From Methanobacteriota archaeon (GTDB taxonomy: Archaea; Thermoplasmatota; Poseidoniia; Poseidoniales; Poseidoniaceae): a DNA stretch of 9,360 bases. A program made the translations under genes and the position numbers. Positions 1-7,300 of the stretch are shown here, piece by piece (positions within the stretch are counted from its first letter, which is position 1; each line of letters begins with the position of its first letter). Location: positions 4,248 to 13,607 of the forward strand of contig PBHQ01000028.1 of assembly GCA_002719475.1 (NCBI GenBank), written 5' to 3'. Under the pieces are notes generated by a model. It saw only the letters and a list, made by a program, of their open reading frames with translations, did not search any database and was not told where the DNA came from.

Positions 1-22
1 TTGCTTGCAGTACAACGTCCTG

Positions 23-51
23 ATTCAATCAATTTTCTGTTATGATTGAAT
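23..51. repeat. 9-bp inverted repeat upstream of the glycosyltransferase gene
   Basis: ATTCAATCA at 23-31 is the exact reverse complement of TGATTGAAT at 43-51, separated by 11 nt. It lies just upstream of an A/T-rich, TATA-like stretch and about 36-64 nt before the ATG at 87. It could be an operator for a dimeric DNA-binding regulator, or the hairpin of a terminator for a gene off the left edge, although no T-run follows it on the + strand. The repeat is seen directly; the function is not established. Confidence 0.4.
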
Positions 52-61
52 AAGAATTAAA
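50..61 (+). promoter_or_regulatory. Weak TATA-like promoter candidate for the glycosyltransferase
   Basis: The A/T-rich stretch ATAAGAATTAAA sits about 26-37 nt before the ATG at 87. That is the distance at which an archaeal TATA box would direct initiation at or next to the start codon, giving a leaderless or nearly leaderless transcript. No Shine-Dalgarno-like GGAGG precedes the ATG, which agrees with a leaderless message. The match to a TATA consensus is poor, and another A/T-rich stretch (79-87) touches the start codon, so this is a tentative call. Confidence 0.3.
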
Positions 62-86
62 CACGGGCCGGTTCCGGAATATAATA

Positions 87-1019
87 ATGGAGCAGTCAGA
101 AGACGGTCCTTTGACCGTTATCGCGGGACTCCCGATGTACAACGAAGAGGAGACCATAGGCACCATCCTTATGCGAACTCAAGATTACGTATCTAAGGTG
201 ATTTGTGTCGATGATGGTTCATCTGATAGTTGTGCAAGTATTGCCTCAAAAATGGGCGCAGATGTCATCCGCCACCGGTTCAATAGAGGATATGGTGGAG
301 CTTTGAAGTCAATCTTCCATCGCGCAATCGAGGAAGATGTTGACATATTGGTAGTCTTGGATTCAGATGGCCAACACGATCCAGATGATATTCCTCGAAT
401 CATCCAACCGATAAAGGAAGGTAAGGCAGATATCGTCATCGGTTCACGATTCGTCGAAGGAGGAGATGGCAAGGCAATGCCAGCATACCGGCGTATGGGA
501 ATTAAAGTAATTACAGCGGCTTCAAACCTTTCCAGTGATCTCGGCATCAGCGATACTCAAAGTGGATACAGGGCATTCTCAAAATTAGCTCTTGAAAGGC
601 TGCGCTTCGATAGCGAAGGAATGGAGCTGTCCTTAGAATTGCTTGAGGACGCTCATGAAAAGGAATTGGTAGTCACCGAAATTCCCACAGTGATACGATA
701 TGATGTTCCCAAGGGTTCGTCGTTCACCCCATTATCGCATGGATTCGTAGTATTGGCCTATGCATTAGTCACCCTGTCGCAAAAGAAACCCTTGTTGGTC
801 CTTGGACTTCCAGGCATCACACTATTACTTGCAGGTGCAGCCATGGGAATGCGAGCAGTAAATCAAGTAAGTGAGTACACACAATTCTCTGTTGGACCTG
901 GTTTATCGGCCGTGTGGGTTGGTGTACTGGGATTGGCCTTACTAGCCACAGGCGTAGTATTACAGAGTGCAAGATCGTTCATGCGATTACTGATAGTACG
1001 TGAGTTCGGCATGGATTGA
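87..1019 (+). CDS. Family 2 glycosyltransferase, dolichol-phosphate mannose/glucose synthase-like, with two C-terminal TM segments
   Basis: The 310-residue product is a GT-A fold family 2 glycosyltransferase of the DPM1/DPG-synthase type. Such enzymes move a hexose from a nucleotide sugar to a polyprenyl phosphate at the cytoplasmic face of the membrane. Visible motifs are the N-terminal P-M-Y-N-E-E at 16-21, the nucleotide-binding VDDGSSD at 41-47, the metal-binding DSD with following GQHDP at 92-99, GSRF at 119-122, and the acceptor-site region DTQSGYRAF at 156-164. Two hydrophobic segments near residues 235-255 and 270-292 follow the catalytic domain. This is the layout of DPM-like enzymes with their own membrane anchor rather than the soluble single-domain form. 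The ATG at 87 leaves only a few residues before the first beta strand, as expected. The gene is followed after 87 bp by an RND transporter on the same strand. The sugar and lipid acceptor cannot be read from sequence. Family assignment is firm; the substrate is unknown. Confidence 0.93.
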   Translation: MEQSEDGPLTVIAGLPMYNEEETIGTILMRTQDYVSKVICVDDGSSDSCASIASKMGADVIRHRFNRGYGGALKSIFHRAIEEDVDILVVLDSDGQHDPDDIPRIIQPIKEGKADIVIGSRFVEGGDGKAMPAYRRMGIKVITAASNLSSDLGISDTQSGYRAFSKLALERLRFDSEGMELSLELLEDAHEKELVVTEIPTVIRYDVPKGSSFTPLSHGFVVLAYALVTLSQKKPLLVLGLPGITLLLAGAAMGMRAVNQVSEYTQFSVGPGLSAVWVGVLGLALLATGVVLQSARSFMRLLIVREFGMD

Positions 1020-1106
1020 ATCCGAATCTGAACAGCGTGCGATTATTCGACGAATTGCACCGTCTTCAGGGATAGGCTTGATGAGCGCTTCAGGGCACGA
1101 ACTTGT
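1020..1106 (+). other. Intergenic region with an ATGAGCGCT direct repeat and a 9-codon upstream ORF
   Basis: This 87-bp gap separates the glycosyltransferase and transporter genes. I see no convincing terminator or TATA box, so read-through transcription is plausible. The sequence CTTG-ATGAGCGCT at 1077-1089 recurs as CTTGTATGAGCGCT at 1102-1115, and the second copy contains the transporter's start codon. The first copy opens a 9-codon reading frame (M-S-A-S-G-H-E-L-V) whose TGA at 1108-1110 overlaps the ATG at 1107 as ATGA. This arrangement could couple translation, or could simply be a short local duplication that moved the start site. Confidence 0.4.
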
Positions 1107-3965
1107 ATGAGCGCTCCTACTGCAGGTGCCGAGGGTGGGCTCAAATCGACTCTTGCGGACATCAAAGAACGCGGGAAAGCAAGACTCAAGATCATATCTG
1201 AGACCATTGAGGATGGCCTCGACAGGACATACTCGGCATTGCTTGAAGCACCAAAGATTACTCTAATCCTGATGTTGCTGCTGACTGCTTGGTTCGCCAA
1301 TATGGGCAGCACATTTCAAGATCAAATTGAAGACGATGTGGAGGTATTCCTCCCAGAAGGTGCTGATTCAACTGACCTGTTGATGGAAGTTCGTGAAGAA
1401 TGGTCTACGGATATCGGACTGATATACATCCAAACCAGCAATGCGCGACTAGGTTCAGCACAAGGATACAACGTCACCGATATACGAGTTTTAAAGGAAA
1501 TTTCGTGGATTGAAGGCGATGACAACAATGTCGAGAATGGAACTCTATCTAGAGGCCTTGACTGGGACAAGGGAGACCGCGGAGTGAACGATGGTGTCCT
1601 TTGGGTTATTTCTCCCGCACAAGTCATTAAGGAAGTCAACAGTACAGATGCACGCTTCAATACAGCGCTTTGTGAGCAAGTGGTACAAGACCGCATCTCA
1701 TTGAACATCGGGTGTGAAGGAATAGTTGACCAGTCCAATACAGGCGGGGCCTATTCGATTCCTGATGACCAAGACAGGGTTGATGAAATCGTCTCCCGTC
1801 TGAATGGTTCACTTTCCAACCTGTCTAGAGATACCAATTCAGATGGCATTTGGGATACAACAGTCATCGTCATAGGACTACATCACAATATGAGTATAAC
1901 CGGAGAATGGGATAACTTCGAGGAGTTCTTCGTGCACATTGATGCTATCATTGCACCGGAGAATCGGCCGGAATGGATGTTTGCTGAACCAAGCGGAACC
2001 ATGTTCCAGCAGACCGGTTTGACCAAGGTGTTGCAAGATATATCAGATGAGATCTATCAAGATTTACAGGCGATGCTACCCATTTCTTTGGTCATCGTTG
2101 TCCTGATAATTACTGCTCTACATCGTAGCTTCAAGGTTGTAGCAATTACAGGATTACCGATTATCATGGCTCTTGCCGTGACCTTTGGAACAACGGTACT
2201 GATGGACATAACACTGACTCCAATGATTGTTGCTTGTGGTCCGATATTGATTGGCCTGGGAGTGGACTATGCATTACACATGCTGAATCGTATCGAAGAG
2301 AGCAGAGCGAAGCGGCTGGATCAAATCGCTGAACGAAATCATCAGCGAAGAAGAGATGGACTACCACAGGAAGAAGTCCCAGACATCTGGGACCCTGAAC
2401 TCTACCGCAACTCAATTCTGGATATGTCGCGCACCACAGGAGTTGCGGTATTCATCTCTGCCATGACTACAATAGTTGGATTCTCAGTCATGATTATGCC
2501 TGCTATTGTTCCTGTTATTCCAATTAGAACTGTTGGTATGACCCTAGTCATCGGAATCATGTGCACTTTGATTTTCTCGATTATCCTAGTACCAACACTT
2601 GCCTGGTTGTTGAAGTATCACAAACGTGAAAATTCATCCAGATGGGGGAAAATAGGACGCTTGCCTGTCAATCATTTTCTCGTAATTATCATGCTTACTG
2701 GTGCAATAACCGCTTACGGAATCATCAATCTAGACCAACTGGACAAGCCGATAACCGGTTCGAGCGAGGCTCCAGAAGGAATCACTTCACTCGACACCCT
2801 TGCAACATATTCTGAGCAATTCGGGGGCGGACAAACGAGCATGTTCATCTTCGATGCCACCTCTAGGGCAAATAGCAATGGGACCACCAACATTCGTGAC
2901 ATACCTGTACTGGATGAGATGGATAGGTTGGAAAATAGAATAGGCAATGAAGTCGCAAATACTACTACTACTAGCCTAATCACCTTCCTGCGTTCAATTC
3001 CAATAGTCATTGAAGAAGATAATACTCAGATTTCTTTGTACAATGATACGATGTGGGGATTCTTGCATGATGAATGTTGGACCTCGGAATTAAGCGATGC
3101 AAATCCACGTTGCACCCTATTCTATGCGATGGACATAGACCCAGAAGGGCGCGCAGGGTGGAGAGCGGACATGGTTGACATCGTCTTCGATTCATTATCC
3201 AATGAAGTCCGTTCCATGCTCTTGAACTCGAACGAGGGCAAAGGGTTGGTGTATTGTGTTCAACCTTACCTCAATCTGGTATATGCAGGTGGATTGAGGG
3301 ATCAGATAGACGATATTCTGCTAGAAGACAATACTCTGAATGGCACTCATACCAGTAAGTTGACCGGTGGGTTACCAGTATCACTCGATATCAACAAAGG
3401 AATTCATGATACCCAATCAAGCACTACTATCTGGACGATGATAATTCTGACCTTGGTCATGATGTTGGTATTCCGTTCCTTCCGACTCGGAATAATCACA
3501 ATGATTCCAGTAGCAGTCGTTATTCTCTGGCAGCCACTGCTAATGCAATCTGGAGATGTTAATGTCAATATTTTCACCGCCATGATTGGAACTATTGTGT
3601 TCGGAATAGGAGTAGACGATAGTATCCACGTGATGCATCGTTTACGAGAGGAAGGTGAAACTCCCAAGGGCATACAGAATTCTATAGAGCACACTGGTCA
3701 GACCGTCTTTGAGACTACAGTGACTACGGTAGGAGGTATGGCGGCAGGATTCTTCGTATCTTTCCCTGGACTAGAGAATTTCTTCATCATGATGATGCTG
3801 TTGATTCTTTTCGCATTCCTTACCTCGGTTTTCCTGATGCCTGCAATAATCGCCGCATGGCAAAGCAGCAAACGACGCATCAAAGGTGGACATGCTTGGC
3901 GGGACCATGGCGAGGTGCCAATTCTCGAGAGTAAAGTCATCGATGCTGGACTATTGGACAAATAG
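1107..3965 (+). CDS. RND-superfamily (MMPL/COG1033-like) 12-TM transporter
   Basis: The 952-residue protein has the duplicated RND plan. TM1 is at about 50-67, followed by an extracytoplasmic domain at about 70-320 and TM2-TM6 between about 323 and 503. TM7 at about 522-541 starts the second half, with a second outer domain at about 545-770 and TM8-TM12 to about 925. TM4 carries G-L-G-V-D-Y-A-L-H (383-391) and TM10 the equivalent G-I-G-V-D-D-S-I-H (833-841), the charged intramembrane positions used for proton coupling in this superfamily. A hydrophilic insert of about 45 residues (395-440) sits between TM4 and TM5. The first outer domain contains D-T-N-S-D-G-I-W-D (242-250), resembling a calcium-binding loop. 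Length and topology fit MMPL-type exporters of lipids or other hydrophobic molecules rather than AcrB-type tripartite pumps; I see no membrane-fusion partner. An in-frame TGA at 1029 limits upstream extension, and ATG 1107 is a sensible start before a basic N-terminus. The stop codon directly abuts the RNase P RNA gene on the other strand. The substrate is unknown. Confidence 0.9.
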   Translation: MSAPTAGAEGGLKSTLADIKERGKARLKIISETIEDGLDRTYSALLEAPKITLILMLLLTAWFANMGSTFQDQIEDDVEVFLPEGADSTDLLMEVREEWSTDIGLIYIQTSNARLGSAQGYNVTDIRVLKEISWIEGDDNNVENGTLSRGLDWDKGDRGVNDGVLWVISPAQVIKEVNSTDARFNTALCEQVVQDRISLNIGCEGIVDQSNTGGAYSIPDDQDRVDEIVSRLNGSLSNLSRDTNSDGIWDTTVIVIGLHHNMSITGEWDNFEEFFVHIDAIIAPENRPEWMFAEPSGTMFQQTGLTKVLQDISDEIYQDLQAMLPISLVIVVLIITALHRSFKVVAITGLPIIMALAVTFGTTVLMDITLTPMIVACGPILIGLGVDYALHMLNRIEESRAKRLDQIAERNHQRRRDGLPQEEVPDIWDPELYRNSILDMSRTTGVAVFISAMTTIVGFSVMIMPAIVPVIPIRTVGMTLVIGIMCTLIFSIILVPTLAWLLKYHKRENSSRWGKIGRLPVNHFLVIIMLTGAITAYGIINLDQLDKPITGSSEAPEGITSLDTLATYSEQFGGGQTSMFIFDATSRANSNGTTNIRDIPVLDEMDRLENRIGNEVANTTTTSLITFLRSIPIVIEEDNTQISLYNDTMWGFLHDECWTSELSDANPRCTLFYAMDIDPEGRAGWRADMVDIVFDSLSNEVRSMLLNSNEGKGLVYCVQPYLNLVYAGGLRDQIDDILLEDNTLNGTHTSKLTGGLPVSLDINKGIHDTQSSTTIWTMIILTLVMMLVFRSFRLGIITMIPVAVVILWQPLLMQSGDVNVNIFTAMIGTIVFGIGVDDSIHVMHRLREEGETPKGIQNSIEHTGQTVFETTVTTVGGMAAGFFVSFPGLENFFIMMMLLILFAFLTSVFLMPAIIAAWQSSKRRIKGGHAWRDHGEVPILESKVIDAGLLDK

Positions 3966-3980
3966 TGTGGAGGGAGCAGG
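3966..3980 (-). repeat. 3' arm of the RNase P RNA P1 helix (pairs with 4261-4275)
   Basis: TGTGGAGGGAGCAGG on the + strand at 3966-3980 is the exact reverse complement of CCTGCTCCCTCCACA at 4261-4275. The two arms enclose the conserved RNase P RNA core and pair as its terminal P1 helix. This inverted repeat sets the RNA boundaries; it is not a mobile-element end, since nothing resembling a transposase lies between the arms. Confidence 0.9.
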
Positions 3981-4275
3981 GAATAAGCCCCTTTCTGTTC
4001 ACCAATTTGGCTGACCGCATTCAACTATGCGTCCTACCCGACCCTACGCGTGCAACCTCGACAGGTCTGTTTGGACTTGCTCCAACGGGGATGCTCGTCT
4101 CATCGGTAGTTAGGCAATCTCCGTCTTTCAACATCATTGTACACACCCGCTACCGTTCGTTTCTGCTGCAGTGCCTGCCCTCCCGGACACTCGGATCTCC
4201 CGAGCCGTTCGCACTATGGAGAGGGGACTTTCCTCAGGGTCCAACCCTGTCAGCGGTCCTCCTGCTCCCTCCACA
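3966..4275 (-). ncRNA. rnpB: RNase P RNA, archaeal type
   Basis: This is the catalytic RNA that removes 5' leaders from pre-tRNAs together with the archaeal Rpp proteins. Read on the minus strand it begins UGUGGAGGGAGCAGG (4275-4261) and ends CCUGCUCCCUCCACA (3980-3966), a perfect 15-bp P1 helix. Conserved region I, GAGGAAAGUCC, is at 4235-4225, and conserved region V, ACAGAAAGGGGCUUA, is at 3998-3984. Between them P4 forms as AAG[U]CCCCU (4230-4222) with AGGGGCUU (3992-3985), leaving the universally conserved bulged U at 4227. P2 is GACCGC (4258-4253) with GCGGUC (4018-4013), P3 is a CAGGGU/ACCCUG hairpin (4249-4235), and a CGGUAG/CUACCG helix joins 4155-4150 to 4109-4104. GGAGCAAGUCCAAA (4083-4070) matches the conserved element before P15. 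Only 5 nt separate GGGUAGG (4039-4033) from UAGUUGAAUG (4027-4018), so the bacterial P18 hairpin is absent, as in archaea. The last element has U where the usual form is UAGAUGAAUG. Ends are inferred from P1 and may differ by a few bases. Confidence 0.95.
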
Positions 4276-4289
4276 AAACCTCACGGAGG
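4275..4289 (-). terminator. Short hairpin plus T-run between the surface-protein gene and rnpB
   Basis: On the minus strand, CCTC (4289-4286), loop CGT, GAGG (4282-4279) and TTTT (4278-4275) form a small stem followed by four Ts. It begins 12 nt after the TGA of the giant surface-protein gene and ends at the inferred 5' end of RNase P RNA. It could end or attenuate the upstream transcript. The stem is only 4 bp and the T-run is short, so it may equally be part of the rnpB leader. No strong TATA box is visible at the expected spacing for a separate rnpB promoter; the nearest candidate is a weak GTATTGAA inside the last codons of the upstream gene (around 4301-4308). Confidence 0.3.
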
Positions 4290-4300
4290 CCTTCTTGGCT

Positions 4301-7300
4301 TCAATACTGTGTTTCCTGAACTTGGTGATGTGCCTGAGGCTGGAAGTGATCTCCATCAAGGTAATGATCTTCCTCACTAAGCAAAGATTCGCTATCATCT
4401 CCACCGCTGCGCATGTATATTGCCAAGACCACAATTAGTGACAACAGCAGCATTGCCAGAATCCACAGGAAAACTGGATTTACATTGCCTAAAGAACTAC
4501 TAAACCAAGATTCATCGCTCTTTTGAACTACTGAAACTGCCTCGCTACTACCTGATTCGACATCATCAAGATAGACAACCATAGTATATTCTCCTCTCTT
4601 CTTCAAAAGCCAGTCCACCCTTACCAGTTCGCTCTGGCCAAATGCAATCGCAACATCTGAATCATGAATAACAAGAGTCGAGCCATCGATATCCACCGCT
4701 TCCACGCGAACCCTAACTTCTCCATCCATTCTTCCGACGTTAGCGACACTGATGTCGACGACTAATTCATCGCCGACCTCTGCCCCATCAACAGCTGAGG
4801 TTCCAATTTCTGCATTCAACTCAAAGACTGGCTGTACCATCTCCATATTCCATGCAGCCATTGGAGATTCTGGTGAATTCAAATACTCGGAGAAAATATT
4901 TCCAGCCGCATCCTTACCTACAATCCATACCTCAAGCAGGACCTGTTTCTCAAATTGCCTTAAGTCAACAATTCCTTCAAGATCCAACAAAGCGGTAGCA
5001 GGAATTGAGGTGCCGCTACTACGAGATTGGGCAAGATAAGCGGGTGCTTCGCCCTCAGCCAATGGCAGGCTGTTACTTTCATCCTCGCGCAGTCTCCATT
5101 GCATCATCATCTGCTCCCCATCCATTTGGATATCCTCATGAATACGGAATTCGATTTCGATGGATTCTAGATCATCCAAAGACAGCACCGCACCTTTCCG
5201 TGGAGCGACAACATCACTGATTCTGGGAGCGGTTGCGTCAACAACGAACCAAATGGTTGCCTCGTTAGGATTGGTCAAGTCATCCGCCAATGCGGGAAGA
5301 TAATCTAGAGACAGAACCAATGGATGCTCCCCCGTTTGTGAGGACATCGTTACATCCAAGTTGAAAGAACCATTCTGCGACAATACACGATTGTTTGAAC
5401 CTAGGAATCTACCTAACACATCTATGTTCTGTAGGACTAATTCTCCCGAATCAGCCCACTTGACTAGACCTTCTACCTGCACCACTTGGCCTGGTTTTAC
5501 CCAAGCCCCTGCAACCTCTGCACCTATCCCCCCAGAAGATACCTCAAGGCTCGATGAATCAATCATCAAATCACTGCTAAAACGCCAACGCAAGTTTGGC
5601 AATACAGAGAAGGAATTCTGGAACGAACGATCCCATATCTCGATGGTTGGCTCTCTGTAAGTTGAACGGTCAGGCTGCATCTCCCAAGCCAGAGAGAATT
5701 GGATATCAAAGACCAAGTCTGTCGCATAAGGGCCCTCATCACCACTTCTAGATTTCAGGCTACACGAGTGTATGTTCAAGTATTGGTCACTGGTTGTACA
5801 AGTTCGTTGTTCTCCTTCCCATACTATCTCCATCGGAGATGTAGGAATCGTGCTGGCTAACTCAACGCGGATTCCAGCAACATCGCTTCTGCCATTTGGT
5901 TCATCGAAGGAGAATTGCATATGCTGTAGCTCACCAGGGTGCAACCAAGCCTTTGGCCCTGAAACATGACCTGCAGATGATGTATGAACAAATGGAGCGC
6001 CATCATCCCTGATTTGGTACATGAACAATTGATTGTCCCATCCCGGGCCACCTCCTCCAATCAACTCGTTTCCGGCAGGGTCACTGCTCAGGATGTAGCC
6101 AGAAACTACAGCACCCTGTGCTGCTGAAAGATCATTAACATAGGCTCGATAAATTCCTTGAGTAGCACTGAGATTGTCCGGCACTTCCAATTGAACTGCA
6201 AAATGTTCACCAGCATCGGGTATGCCATTCGAATCAACATCATCAATCCATGAGCGCCATAACATCATGGTAGCGTAATGAGGCAATACTGGAACATCGC
6301 CAATTGTGAACTCCAGTAACTGTGCCTGAGAAGTGGGCCTGTGGTCTTCAAAGGAAACGCTACTTGCCAACAGTACTGGAGCGAGTGAATCCGTAGTGAA
6401 TGAATGCTCATTAGCACATCTCCAGATTATTTCTTGAGAATCTCCTGCACTGACATTCAAAGTGAAAACTATTGGTTCACTACTAGAAGGAACGAGTATT
6501 GGTAACTTAGCAATACCCTGATCATCAACAGTACCTCTTGCTGCAATCACCCCATCAATGTGCAGAACAATATCGACCTCACCAACACGGGGAGTTTGCC
6601 AGGTGCTGTCTTCAAAGCGCATCTCAACTCCAACTTCAACCCAAGTTCCTGTTCTGAGATATGGCATTGAGAAAGGCACCTTCTGCCCAGCATGATTCTC
6701 TACCCACCAATCGTGTATTTCGATATCATTCTCGATTCCATTCAAGGGACCTTCGCCAAAATTCTCGACTGCAGATAAGCCACGGATACCATCATCCATG
6801 ACCGGCCTGACGCGGATGTCTGTCCAAGTCTCATCATCCCAATCCCGATGTATTTGGAATCTATGTTCTGTGAATACTTCGTTTCCTTGGAAAGTGGCAA
6901 CGGAAACCTCTTCTGAAAGATTGACCAGTGAATTATTTCCGCTTAATGGAATCACACTTCCATCCAATCTCTGAAGAAAACTGACTCGTCCGCTGTCGGA
7001 GATGATATCGAACTGTACCCCATTCATGTTACCGCTGAATACCTGATGTTGCGCATCTACCTCTATCCAATGTTCAGAGGCCGACAAAGTCTCACTACTG
7101 TTTAGTAGATTCAAAGAAGTGGTAATGCTACTATGCGAATTCTGCTGATTCAGAAGGCTAATTCGAACAGCACCCGGTAAAGCCATCTGCATAGCCAATG
7201 GTATCTGTATTGTCGAGGCGCTACCCATCATGTCGGATGCGACATCATTCAAACTCATCAGAAGAGGAGAGTCAGATGTGAACTCTACCTCAAATACCAA

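Noticed and set aside
68..77. CCGGTTCCGG as an operator or hairpin before the glycosyltransferase
   Set aside because: The arms are only 4 nt with a 2-nt centre; too short to separate from chance.
1107..3965. SecD/SecF or AcrB-type assignment for the RND protein
   Set aside because: SecD/F lack two full 6-TM halves in this arrangement, and AcrB-type pumps are longer and accompanied by a fusion protein. The 952-residue MMPL-like plan fits better.
3966..4275. The 15-bp inverted repeat as ends of a miniature transposable element
   Set aside because: The arms enclose RNase P RNA conserved regions in the right order and spacing and are the P1 helix; no target-site duplication was seen.
4137..4380. 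Small overlapping + strand ORFs of 60 and 69 codons
   Set aside because: They overlap rnpB and the large gene in other frames, with no domain, no promoter and no ribosome binding signal.
3965..4438. 157-codon + strand reading frame, starting GTG, across the gap and into the 3' end of the surface-protein gene
   Set aside because: It runs antisense to the RNase P RNA and to the end of the 1661-codon gene, has no recognisable domain, and its composition reflects the structured RNA. The RNA evidence is decisive.
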